This document shows positions 24,727 to 33,075 of a DNA stretch of 37,363 bases, in pieces. The DNA lies in NCBI GenBank assembly GCA_032127265.1, contig JAQAZP010000268.1, forward strand, positions 1-37,363, in the 5' to 3' direction. Position 1 is the stretch's first letter, and each line of letters opens with the position of its first letter. The position numbers and the translations under genes are program-made. The DNA is from JAQAZP01 sp032127265 (lineage in GTDB: Bacteria > Acidobacteriota > JAQAZP01). The notes under the pieces were generated by a model. That model did not search any database and was not told where the DNA came from. It was given only the letters and a program-made list of their open reading frames with translations.

Positions 24727-26265
24727 TCAGGGGTGATGGACCGAGATGGTGGGCGGGGGGCCGTAGATGGCGGCACACAGGTCGGGAAAAGGACCGATCT
24801 TCCGGGGATCAGCGGCCTGGGGAGTCCCCGTTTGCCGGAGATGCTCCACCAGGTCTGCCGAGGACATGGGCTCACCGGTCCGGGCCTTGTACCATCCCTG
24901 AAAGGCGCAGACAACGCCGGCCGTCATCGCCCCGGCACCGGAGGTGCCGCCGAACCAATCGGTGTACTTGGCGTTCGGACCTCCATTGAACAGTGGTCCA
25001 TAGCCAGCAGTGACGATCTGCTGGCCATGACCGTGAAGATCCAGACGGCTGCCATAGTTGGTCCAGCAGGATGGCTTGCAGCTGCCTGGAATCGCCGCTC
25101 CCACCAGGATGGCACCGGAATCGCGGACGGTACGATCGAAGACGCCCCCATACCGCGGATGGTCGAGATTCATTGAACCGTTACCGGCGATTTCCACGCA
25201 GATCACCTGGTTGGCCGTGGCGGCGGCGATGACATCAAAATTGGCCTGCCAGTACTCCAGCGGCACGTATTCGAAAGACTGACAGGAACAGCTGCAGTTC
25301 TCACCCGACGGCGGCCCGAGAGCATGATATTCGATCAGCATCACGTCACCAGCCGCCAGGTACGGTGTCAATGCGCTGATCGCGTCGGCGATCACCGGAA
25401 AGGGCGGCTCGGTATCGAAGATGGAAACCTGAAGCCGGGCTTCCGGCGATATGCCCATGATGCCGAACCCGTTGTGCTGGCCAAGAATCTCCCCCAGCAC
25501 AGCTGTCCCGTGATCGAGGTTTACGTCCTTGCCGATCCAGTTCTCCGGCAGCGGGAGATCCTCGTGGTCCGGGTTGAGCCCCCGCTCCACCAGACCGATC
25601 CTCACCCCTTCACCCAAACCACCGGGTAGATCCCAGGCACTGACGGCATCGACACCCAGGGGCGCCGGCTGGAGATAGTACTGAAGTTCGGAGAAATCGG
25701 GCGTGATGCGACCGGCATCCCCCTCCCCGGCCGCACCGTGGGGCATGGCCTGGGGAATCACACCCCGTTGGGCCAGCGGCTCGAAATAGGACAATTCCAC
25801 AACCGGGAGGGCGTTGAGGTCGTCCACCAGCAGCTCCGGGTCGCCGCCGGTCACCGGCGTAAGCAGATAGTAGAGATTCAGGTCGGCCAGTTCGCACCCC
25901 GAGAGCAGTTGCCCCGAGGTCCGTTCCTGTTCCAGCACCGACTCGGTTCGGGAAAATAACCGCCTTACAGCGGGTTGGCCGTGATCCAGAAAAACCTGCC
26001 GCAACCCCTGCAGAGACTTGCCGTTCAGGCTCACCAGCAGCCCTTCGCGCAGGCGTACACCGCTTCCCTCGGCGCACTTGAGGACGATCAGATCCTGCCG
26101 CCCGCCCTGCTGCCACCGGGTGTGCAGCGGCTTGGGTCTCACCAAGCGCGGACGGAGGCTTTCCACCGACCCGGCGAGAACTGGAGCGGCAAGCCCACAG
26201 AGCAGTGCCGAACCGGCCAGCAACAGCCACAGCCTCCCAATTTTCCATTGGCTGCGCATTTCCAC
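24727..26265 (-). CDS. Secreted subtilase-family (S8) protein with altered catalytic Asp
   Basis: 512 residues: signal peptide (RLWLLLAGSALLCGLAAPVLA), a ~185-residue prodomain-like region, then a subtilisin fold. His is in LDHGTAVLGEILG (252), the oxyanion Asn in VEIAGNGS (362), and Ser in FGGTSGAGAMTAGV (442). The Asp motif, normally D-[ST]-G, reads IGLVERGLNPDHEDL with Glu227 in place of Asp, and the Pro after GTSxA is absent. Four Cys in two clusters (CSCSC at 324-328, CKPSC at 396-400) may form disulfides. It may be a slow protease or a binding protein. Translation starts at GTG 26265 or ATG 26259. Its own promoter lies upstream. Confidence 0.88.
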   Translation of the reverse strand: MEMRSQWKIGRLWLLLAGSALLCGLAAPVLAGSVESLRPRLVRPKPLHTRWQQGGRQDLIVLKCAEGSGVRLREGLLVSLNGKSLQGLRQVFLDHGQPAVRRLFSRTESVLEQERTSGQLLSGCELADLNLYYLLTPVTGGDPELLVDDLNALPVVELSYFEPLAQRGVIPQAMPHGAAGEGDAGRITPDFSELQYYLQPAPLGVDAVSAWDLPGGLGEGVRIGLVERGLNPDHEDLPLPENWIGKDVNLDHGTAVLGEILGQHNGFGIMGISPEARLQVSIFDTEPPFPVIADAISALTPYLAAGDVMLIEYHALGPPSGENCSCSCQSFEYVPLEYWQANFDVIAAATANQVICVEIAGNGSMNLDHPRYGGVFDRTVRDSGAILVGAAIPGSCKPSCWTNYGSRLDLHGHGQQIVTAGYGPLFNGGPNAKYTDWFGGTSGAGAMTAGVVCAFQGWYKARTGEPMSSADLVEHLRQTGTPQAADPRKIGPFPDLCAAIYGPPPTISVHHP

Positions 26266-26437
26266 GCCCCCAAGGAGTGGGCCGCAAAAGCGTAGAGCCC
26301 AGAAAAGATGAGTCTGGTCATAACATGCGATTTGAGAGACGAAGCAGGAATGGCCCAGGTCGGTGTCGCGGCAGAACAGAGAAAGCTAAAGGATCCGCCG
26401 GTCAATCGGCACCGGGACAACTGCTTCCTTGAAAAGG

Positions 26438-26467
26438 AATATAGGCTCTGTCAGATCCCGGAGTCAA
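26438..26467 (-). promoter_or_regulatory. Sigma70-like promoter of the S8-family gene
   Basis: TTGACT (26467-26462), an 18-nt spacer and TATATT (26443-26438) on the minus strand. It overlaps the last codons of the upstream SGNH-like gene. The leader to the S8 start is ~165 nt. Confidence 0.5.
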
Positions 26468-27537
26468 TGGGGAAAATTTAAAAAAATGTCCGGGTCCGAG
26501 CCCGCGGCGGCCAGCTCTTCGGCCAGTTGCCTGGAGAAGGCTCTGGCGCCTCTTTCAGTGGGGTGACACCACCAGTCAGCGAACAGTTGGTCCGCTGCCA
26601 CACGAACATACGGCCCCACCCAGAGAAGGGCCGGCCGACCGGCCAGGGTCCGCTCCCAGAAGCGATTCACCTGGCGATTGTAGCCCCTCGCCGAGTTGCG
26701 ATTGAACAGGCTGAGCGGTTGCGGCGTGGCGCAAAGAAAGAGCGGGACACCATTGGCCGAGCAGAGCTGCTCCAGGCGATAGAGCTGCTCCACCCGCCAG
26801 GGCAGCACATTGAATTTGGCGTTCCAATACGCGCTTTCGGTCCGCGACCGACTTTCCAGGGTGCCGTCCACAAAGGGCACGTATCCCGTCTCGGTATCCA
26901 GACGGGACCACAACGCTCCGGGCGTGCGTAAGAGCAGACCGCTCTTCTCCCCTTCCGCCGGATAGCTGAAGCTGCCGGTCTGCAGACCATGGCGCAGGTA
27001 GGAAAGCCGGGCCCGCGAAGGTATCCGCCCTTCGAGCCAGTTCAGCCACGGATCGAGACCCGCGGCTACCCCAAGGCCGGCCACGTCGGAGAACCGGTAG
27101 AGGGATCGCACCTCGAAACCGCCGGCCAGCGGTTTACGCTGGCCAAGAAAGAGCGGAACCACCGACGCGACGACCGCCCTGGGCGGCGGGTGGTGTTCCA
27201 GATACTCGTCGAGGATGATCACCAGGGTCTCCACCGGACAGCCGTTGATCCCCAGGTTGACACACCGCAAGCCTCCGCCCCAGACATCCTCCATCTCCCG
27301 GGGAACAAGCCCGTTAACCACGCGGCTGGCCCCGAGAAGCAGCACGTCGGCATCAGGCGCCCCAGGGTCCAGCTGCTCCATTTTCCAGCGGAGGATGCAT
27401 TCCTCGTAGCCCAGCAGGCTCGCCCCGCTCAGCCGGAAAACAATTTCGCCGCCCAGCACCAGGGCCAGCGCCAGGGCCAGCGCAATCCATCGCCGCCGCG
27501 ATGGATCAGAACTGGAAGTAGATGAACGGTTGGGCAT
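26464..27537 (-). CDS. SGNH-like membrane-anchored protein, partner of MBOAT acyltransferase
   Basis: 357 residues. One N-terminal membrane anchor (WIALALALALVLGG) precedes an extracytoplasmic domain with SGNH-like signals: DADVLLLGASRV (nucleophile Ser block), NLGINGCPVETLVII (Gly/Asn blocks) and DWWCHPTERGARAF (the closing Asp-x-x-His region, here D-W-W-C-H). Related proteins sit beside MBOAT enzymes and complete O-acylation of exported polysaccharides, as AlgX/AlgJ do for alginate. Its first 32 bases overlap the MBOAT gene, so the two are certainly coupled. The target polymer is unknown. Confidence 0.78.
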   Translation of the reverse strand: MPNRSSTSSSDPSRRRWIALALALALVLGGEIVFRLSGASLLGYEECILRWKMEQLDPGAPDADVLLLGASRVVNGLVPREMEDVWGGGLRCVNLGINGCPVETLVIILDEYLEHHPPPRAVVASVVPLFLGQRKPLAGGFEVRSLYRFSDVAGLGVAAGLDPWLNWLEGRIPSRARLSYLRHGLQTGSFSYPAEGEKSGLLLRTPGALWSRLDTETGYVPFVDGTLESRSRTESAYWNAKFNVLPWRVEQLYRLEQLCSANGVPLFLCATPQPLSLFNRNSARGYNRQVNRFWERTLAGRPALLWVGPYVRVAADQLFADWWCHPTERGARAFSRQLAEELAAAGSDPDIFLNFPH

Positions 27538-28960
27538 CGGGTGTCCCCAGGATGATGATCGAAAAATAGAACAGAGCGTAGACCGCGCCGCGTACCGCGG
27601 CCGGCAGCCGGAAAATCACCAACTCGTCGTCCGTGCGATGCTGCCACAGCTCCATGGCCGTGGCCAGCGGGAAGAGCAGGAGCAACACCGTCTTTTGCGT
27701 GGCCAGCAGGTCCAGGGTGCGGGGAAGATTGAACCCGAGGTCAATGACCGACTGGATGGACCGGGCGATGAAGGCCAGCGTCGGCGCACGGAAAAGCACC
27801 CAGCTGCCGCAGACCAGGACAAACATCAGCAGCACACCGCACAGACGAACCAGGGCAGCCGGCAGCCGGGCCGGCGCGTCCGCCGCGCCACGGCGGGCCC
27901 TCAGCCTTTTCCCGAACGAGCCGGCCAGCCGGTAGGCCACCAGCAGCACGCCATGGTACAGGCCCCATAGAACAAAGAGCCAGGAGGCGCCATGCCACAG
28001 CCCCCCCAGGAGCATGGTGACCATCAGGTTAATCCAGGTGCGGGCCCGGCCCCGCCGGTTACCGCCCAGCGGGATGTAGAGGTAGTCGCGAAGCCAAGTG
28101 GACAACGAGATGTGCCAGCGGTTCCAGAACTCGCTCGGATTGGCGGCGAGATAGGGAATGTTGAAATTGCGCATCAGGCGGAACCCCATCATCCGGGCCA
28201 GCCCGCGGGCAATGTCGGAATATCCCGAAAAATCGCAGTAGATCTGGAAAGCAAAAGCAACGATCCCCACCAGCAGTTCGCCTCCGGCCGGAGCCACGTT
28301 CCCGGAGAAGACCTTGTTGGCCAGCAGTCCCAGATTGTCGGCGATCACCATCTTCTTAAACAGGCCCCAGAGGCAGAGCCAGGCGCCAATACGCAGATCC
28401 TCCGCAGTTGTCTGCCGCGGCTGCTCGATCTGCGGCAGCAGGCGCCCGGCACGCTCGATGGGGCCGGCCACCAGCTGGGGGAAAAATGCCACGTAGAGCG
28501 CCAGGTCGGAGAGGTTCCTGCGGGCCTCGAGGTTTCCGCGGTAGACCTCGATGGTGTAGCTCATGGTTTGAAACGTGTAGAAGGAGATGCCCACCGGCAG
28601 GATGATGTTCAGGGTCACGTCGTCGGCCCGGACGCCAACCACCTCCAGCAGCCGGGCCAGGGAGGAGGCGAAGAAATTGAAATATTTGAACAGACCCAGC
28701 AGGCCGAGGTTGGTGACCACGCTGGCGATTAGCCAGCCGCGGCGGAGGTTGGCCGAGGAGCCGGCCTCGATCCTTCTGGCGCTGATGTAATCCACAACGG
28801 TAGATAGCCAGATCAGGCCGAGGAACCTCCAGTCCCACCAGCCGTAAAAAACGTAGCTGGCCAGGAGGAGCAGCGCATTCTGCCGGCGGTGCGGCAGGAA
28901 ACGGTAAAGCGCAAACACCAGTGCGAAGAAAAGCCAGAAAACAAGGGTGTTGAAAAGCAA
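27506..28960 (-). CDS. MBOAT-family membrane O-acyltransferase
   Basis: 484 residues, ~11 hydrophobic segments. Family landmarks: FNFFASSLARLLEVVG, FPQLVAGPIERAGRLLPQI, EFWNRWHISLSTWLRDYLYI and LLGGLWHGASWLFVLWG with the active His. It matches the AlgI/DltB type, which moves acyl groups across the membrane onto exported polymers. Translation starts at TTG (28960) with GGGAG just upstream, 13 bp after the AGCS stop. The SGNH-like partner overlaps its end. Confidence 0.94.
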   Translation of the reverse strand: MLFNTLVFWLFFALVFALYRFLPHRRQNALLLLASYVFYGWWDWRFLGLIWLSTVVDYISARRIEAGSSANLRRGWLIASVVTNLGLLGLFKYFNFFASSLARLLEVVGVRADDVTLNIILPVGISFYTFQTMSYTIEVYRGNLEARRNLSDLALYVAFFPQLVAGPIERAGRLLPQIEQPRQTTAEDLRIGAWLCLWGLFKKMVIADNLGLLANKVFSGNVAPAGGELLVGIVAFAFQIYCDFSGYSDIARGLARMMGFRLMRNFNIPYLAANPSEFWNRWHISLSTWLRDYLYIPLGGNRRGRARTWINLMVTMLLGGLWHGASWLFVLWGLYHGVLLVAYRLAGSFGKRLRARRGAADAPARLPAALVRLCGVLLMFVLVCGSWVLFRAPTLAFIARSIQSVIDLGFNLPRTLDLLATQKTVLLLLFPLATAMELWQHRTDDELVIFRLPAAVRGAVYALFYFSIIILGTPDAQPFIYFQF

Positions 28961-28973
28961 GGTGTCTCCCGGG

Positions 28974-30680
28974 TCAGCGGAACGTCTTGTGCTCCGTCGA
29001 CTCGTATGTGCGGGTCAGCCGGAGCACCACCTTTCGCAGGGCGAGAATGGCGATCAGGTTGGGCAGGGCCATCAATCCCAGCGCCGCGTCGCCAAACGCC
29101 CAGACCACCTCCAGGGAGAGGATCGCCCCGATGAAGTGCACTACCACAAAAGCCACCCGGTAGGGAACGATGGCCCGCCGCCCGAGGAGATACTCGATGG
29201 AACGGTCACCGTAGTACGACCAGGAGATGGCCGTGGAGATGGCAAAGAGGAAGACAGCGAAGGTGACGATGAAGTTCCCGCCATCGAAGAGGAAGGACAG
29301 ACCCCGCTGGAATCCCCAGGCAGTGAGCGGTGAAGAGTTGAGCATTGCCCGGCCCCGCAACTGCACGTTCTCCGTCACCTGCCCCCGCGAATCAAAAAAC
29401 TGCGGCCTTCCTTCGGGTTCGGCTACCAGCAGTGACCCGCTGAACGGCAGATCGAGATGGACCAGCACGGCCTCCTCCATCAACGAGTGGCTCTTGACCA
29501 GCGCCAGACCCTGGGCAACCCCGTCCACAACTTCGGCGCGGCCGGTGAACAGGCTCTCCTCGGCCAGTACGCCGGTGGACAGCACACCGCTGCCCTGAAG
29601 GACAAAGACGATCTCCTCTTCGGCGGTGAAACGGAGGGTGACCTCCTTCTTCTCCTTCCACACGCCGGTGGTGACGATCACCAGGCCGGTGATGGTGCAG
29701 ATCACCAGTGTGTCAATGAAGGGCTCGATCAGCGCCACGATCCCTTCCCGCACCGGTTCCTTGGTCTTGGCCGCGGCGTGGGCGATGGGGGCGCTGCCCT
29801 GCCCCGCATCGTTGGAGAAGAGCCCCCGCTTGACCCCCCAGACCAGGGTGAACATGAACGCCGACCCGGCAAAACCGCCCACCTGGGCCGGCGGGCTGAA
29901 GGCCCCGCTGATGATCTCCCAGAAAGCGGCCGGGATCTGGTCGTAGCGGTTGAGCAGGATCAGCAGTCCGGCGGCGGTGTAGACCGCGGCCATGAAAGGG
30001 GCCAGCCGCGAGGTGACCGCGCCAATGCGCCGGATACCGCCGAGGATGACCATCCCCACCAGCAAGGCGGACCCCAGGCCGGTGACCCAGGTGGGGATCA
30101 GGAAATCGGCCTTCATGGAATCGGCCATGGTGAAGGCCTGGATGGCATTGCCGGTGCCGAAGGAGCAGATCACCGCCAGGATGGCGAAACAGACCGCCAG
30201 CCAGCGCCAGCCGGGCCCCAGCCCCTTTTCGATATAGTACATCGGCCCGCCGGAGGCGGAACCGTCCGGGTTGATCGTCCGGTAGTGGTGGGCCAGAGTG
30301 CACTCCACGTATTTGAGCGTCATACCAAAGATGGCAGTGAGCCACATCCAGAACAGGGAACCCGGCCCGCCATAGTGGATGGCGATGGCCACCCCGGCGA
30401 TATTGCCGATTCCCACCGTGGCCGAGAGTGCCGCGGACAGAGCCTGGAAATGGTTGATATCCCCCTCGTCATCCGGATTGTCGTACACGCCGCGGATGAC
30501 CCGAAAGGCGTGCCGGAACTGCCTGATCTGAATGAATGATAGCCGCAGGGTGTAGAAGATACCGGTCCCGAGAAGGAAAACCACCAGGATCGGCATCGCC
30601 GAGGGGAAACCCCAGACGGTATCACGGACGAAAAAGACAGCGGTGCGCAACAGGTCGAGAATGAACTGGACAGCCTCCAT
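28974..30680 (-). CDS. AGCS-family sodium:alanine/glycine symporter with internal insertion
   Basis: 568 residues from the ATG at 30680, which has a perfect GGAGGT 6 nt upstream; a longer frame to 30758 has none. Family motifs are present: SALSATVGIGNIAGVAIAI, SGGPMYYIEKGLG, GTGNAIQAF, RGLFSNDAGQGSAPIAHAAA and, near the end, ISTAISWSYYGDRS. AGCS proteins import alanine or glycine with sodium. Residues ~342-449 are an insertion between two conserved parts, charged and beta-rich (EVTLRFTAEEEIVFVLQ ...), where most relatives have a short loop. It sits between the secreted kinase-like gene (93 bp gap) and MBOAT (13 bp). Confidence 0.93.
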   Translation of the reverse strand: MEAVQFILDLLRTAVFFVRDTVWGFPSAMPILVVFLLGTGIFYTLRLSFIQIRQFRHAFRVIRGVYDNPDDEGDINHFQALSAALSATVGIGNIAGVAIAIHYGGPGSLFWMWLTAIFGMTLKYVECTLAHHYRTINPDGSASGGPMYYIEKGLGPGWRWLAVCFAILAVICSFGTGNAIQAFTMADSMKADFLIPTWVTGLGSALLVGMVILGGIRRIGAVTSRLAPFMAAVYTAAGLLILLNRYDQIPAAFWEIISGAFSPPAQVGGFAGSAFMFTLVWGVKRGLFSNDAGQGSAPIAHAAAKTKEPVREGIVALIEPFIDTLVICTITGLVIVTTGVWKEKKEVTLRFTAEEEIVFVLQGSGVLSTGVLAEESLFTGRAEVVDGVAQGLALVKSHSLMEEAVLVHLDLPFSGSLLVAEPEGRPQFFDSRGQVTENVQLRGRAMLNSSPLTAWGFQRGLSFLFDGGNFIVTFAVFLFAISTAISWSYYGDRSIEYLLGRRAIVPYRVAFVVVHFIGAILSLEVVWAFGDAALGLMALPNLIAILALRKVVLRLTRTYESTEHKTFR

Positions 30681-30773
30681 CAATGAACCTCCGGGAAAGG
30701 GGTGCGCCGGCTGAGGAACAGTGGGTGAAATTCTAGCCGGGTGCCGAGAAGGTGTCAACGAACCGGCCGCCGG

Positions 30774-31820
30774 CTACCAGTCGGTGATCAACACCGGTTT
30801 CGCCGGAAGGGCCAGACCGAAACGAAACGGGGCCATCCGTCCATCCGACAGGGCCAGGCGGTATTGCTCTCCGGTGAGTTCGAGGGGGCCGTCACCTTTC
30901 CCCAGACACTGGAGAAACAGGCCGGCCTGGGTAAACACTACGGCACGCTCCCTGCGGGAAAGTCCCCAGCCGGTGCCCTGCAGACTGGAGAGGCTGTGTT
31001 CCACATCCTCCCGGCGCCGCAGCAGGTCTCGTAACGCAGCCACGTCCGATGCGGCCAGGGCGACCGCCGGACGGCAGGGGCGCCGCCAGCGACGGTGGCG
31101 GGGCAGGCGGCCGTCAAAGGTGAATGTCAGCCCGTTGTCGACGATGAAACAGGCGCCGTCCGCCGGGCGAATCTCCCAGTTGTCACCGTGGATGTCACCG
31201 TTGTGGGTGATGATGGCCAGCAGGTTCATTCTCCCCAGTTGCCTCAGGTAGCGGTCCGGCCATTGATCCAGCGGTTGAGAGGGATTCGGCTTGACGTGAC
31301 CGCCGAAGAAGCCCGACTGCTCGGCTCGAACCGTCAGCCCCCCCACAGGGCTGAGGACACCCCAGACGACTCCCTCCTTCGCCCAGTTGCTGAGCCGCCG
31401 TGCGGCCCGCCGGCCCACCAGCGGGAGCAGGGATTCCAGGGGAAAGCGGCGGATCACGCTCGGTTTGACGATTCCCCCCTCGGGGAAGAGCAACCGGGAT
31501 AACTCATAGCACGCCACCTCGCGCTTCAGGTCCTCGTTGCGTCGGGTAACCGCCGGGTCGACCACCACCCTGAACTTGGCCTGCCACCCGCCCTCCATCT
31601 CCAGGTAGAAACTGGAAGCGGTGTCCGACTTGGCGTTGTGCCGGGCGGAGAGAATCCGGAGGTCCTCCGACAACAGCAGTTCCTCTACTTCGTCAAAGGT
31701 CAGTCGCTGTCCGCCGATCCAGAAACACAACGGAGCGGAAGGCGCCTCGGAGCCGGCAGCAGCCAAGGTGCAGAAAACCAGGGCGATCACCAGCCAGGCC
31801 CCTGAGCGGCGAAGATTCAT
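30774..31820 (-). CDS. Secreted kinase-like protein (Fam20/HipA-like fold)
   Basis: 348 residues. The ATG at 31820 has AGGAGG upstream and begins a signal peptide (GAWLVIALVFCTLAAAG). The mature part has the layout of atypical kinases of the Fam20/HipA-like group: a nucleotide-binding Lys strand (WQAKFRVVV, Lys82), a Glu-bearing helix (KREVACYELSRLLFPEG), VKPSVIRRFP, then the catalytic/metal loop THNGDIHGDNWEI (Asp209, Asn214) and IVDNGLTFTF (Asp228). These residues could bind ATP-metal and transfer phosphate outside the cytoplasm. Export is inferred from the signal peptide only. A secreted phosphatase gene is divergent, sharing the 86-bp gap. Family assignment is by motif reading and needs a structure search. 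Confidence 0.6.
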   Translation of the reverse strand: MNLRRSGAWLVIALVFCTLAAAGSEAPSAPLCFWIGGQRLTFDEVEELLLSEDLRILSARHNAKSDTASSFYLEMEGGWQAKFRVVVDPAVTRRNEDLKREVACYELSRLLFPEGGIVKPSVIRRFPLESLLPLVGRRAARRLSNWAKEGVVWGVLSPVGGLTVRAEQSGFFGGHVKPNPSQPLDQWPDRYLRQLGRMNLLAIITHNGDIHGDNWEIRPADGACFIVDNGLTFTFDGRLPRHRRWRRPCRPAVALAASDVAALRDLLRRREDVEHSLSSLQGTGWGLSRRERAVVFTQAGLFLQCLGKGDGPLELTGEQYRLALSDGRMAPFRFGLALPAKPVLITDW

Positions 31821-31863
31821 CGCAACCTCCTGCATCGGTCAAGATGGAACGTGAGTGCCAAAG

Positions 31864-31891
31864 ATGATACCGTTTCCTTGTCGGACATCAA
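31864..31891 (-). promoter_or_regulatory. Putative promoter of the secreted kinase-like gene
   Basis: TTGATG (31891-31886), a 16-nt spacer and TATCAT (31869-31864) on the minus strand, in the 86-bp gap that also serves the divergent phosphatase. No equally good plus-strand promoter is visible. Confidence 0.35.
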
Positions 31892-31906
31892 AACGGGATC
31901 AACACC

Positions 31907-32506
31907 ATGAGTACTCTTGCCCACCTGCTTTACCGGCGGCAGACGGTTGTCTGGCTGCTTGCCATCCTGCTCCTGGCCTCGTCGGTCAGGGCAGAAGACC
32001 CGCTACTCCCCAAGCCTGGGGCAGAACCCCTGCCCGACAATTTCGGCAGGATGGAAGACTGGCTGTACCGCGGGGCCGCGCCCGACCCTGAACAGCTCAG
32101 ATCACTGGCCGGGCTGGGCGTCAACACCGTCATCGACCTGCGGCATCCCGCTGAACGGGGATACGGCATACAGGTACGCCAGCTGGGCATGGAATACATC
32201 CGCATCCCCCTCCGTCCCCGATCCGTCCCGTCTGAAGAGCAGCTGCAGAGATTCCTCTCCCTGCTGGACAATGAAGAAAACCGTCCGGTGTATGTACATT
32301 GTCGCAAGGGGAGACATCGCACCGGTCTGCTGCTGGCGCTCTACCGTCTGCTGCGGCAGGGGGAATCTCCGAAAGCGGCCCTGGATGAGATGCAGGCCTT
32401 CGGTTTTGGCCGGGGGCACCGCCGGATGGTGGCCTTTTTTCAATGCCGAACCGGCGGCTCGGGAAATGCCCCGGGCCGGACCGGAGATCGAAATTTGGAC
32501 TATTGA
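31907..32506 (+). CDS. Secreted dual-specificity/tyrosine-type phosphatase
   Basis: 199 residues. A signal peptide (VVWLLAILLLASSVRAE) precedes a small cysteine-phosphatase domain: WLYRGAAPD, GVNTVIDLRH and the signature loop VYVHCRKGRHRTG, which is CX5R with nucleophile Cys132 and Arg138. The size and VIDLR motif match the atypical dual-specificity or Siw14-like group, which act on phosphotyrosine or inositol phosphates. Export makes an extracytoplasmic substrate likely. The ribosome site before the ATG at 31907 is weak. It is divergent from the exported kinase-like gene. The last ~20 residues are Gly/Arg-rich and lack family similarity. Confidence 0.85.
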   Translation: MSTLAHLLYRRQTVVWLLAILLLASSVRAEDPLLPKPGAEPLPDNFGRMEDWLYRGAAPDPEQLRSLAGLGVNTVIDLRHPAERGYGIQVRQLGMEYIRIPLRPRSVPSEEQLQRFLSLLDNEENRPVYVHCRKGRHRTGLLLALYRLLRQGESPKAALDEMQAFGFGRGHRRMVAFFQCRTGGSGNAPGRTGDRNLDY

Positions 32507-33075
32507 ACGGGCCGGAAACGATTCCAACAATAACTGTGGAAAACCCTGCGGAAAAAAGAGATTTGGGTTCTGCAAGTCGAAGCGGAGCAAGGACTTTGCT
32601 TAAAATGACCGAAAAGTGAAACTTCGTATTTCACTGCAAACAATAAACTTATGATCACAGCTCGTCCCGCGCCCCGACGGACGCCAGTACTCACTCGTTA
32701 ATGCACTTTTTCCACACGCCCAAGGGCAATAAAAACCGCCATTTAGTCTGAGAAGGGTAAAGACTATTTTCCAATGTACCGATACATGATACGAGAAATA
32801 CTGTACGCTCCCGGGGCTCAAACACCGATCTGCCCCACTGCTGATGCCCTTTGTTCCGGATTGACTATCCCGCGCATTCAACTACAATTAGCAGCGCATG
32901 GGCAGGAACAGCTTTTTTCGGGTGATCAAGCGGCCGATATGATCACCCGAATCAAGACCGCCACCGAAGTGATCCGGGTTACGCAATTACCCAGTATACC
33001 GATATTCATTCAGAATTATTCAAGGTCATTGATCAAAATTATTCTGGATTTGTCAACGGGCAAAGGAGGCTCAAG
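32507..33075 (+). other. 569-bp AT-rich gene-free stretch
   Basis: No convincing gene on either strand; more AT-rich than the flanks. It holds the promoter at 32861-32888 and an inverted repeat at 33011-33020 / 33037-33046. Confidence 0.6.
32861..32888 (+). promoter_or_regulatory. Sigma70-like promoter of the second propeller gene
   Basis: TTGACT (32861-32866), a 16-nt spacer and TACAAT (32883-32888). The leader would be ~180 nt, with an imperfect inverted repeat just upstream of the ribosome site. Confidence 0.5.

Noticed and set aside
26266..26463. Cyclic-di-GMP riboswitch in the S8 gene leader
   Set aside because: The leader is long, but the conserved GEMM core is absent.
31917..32603. 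228-codon frame overlapping the secreted phosphatase
   Set aside because: Cys/Trp-rich shadow; the CX5R signature and signal peptide belong to the 31907 frame.
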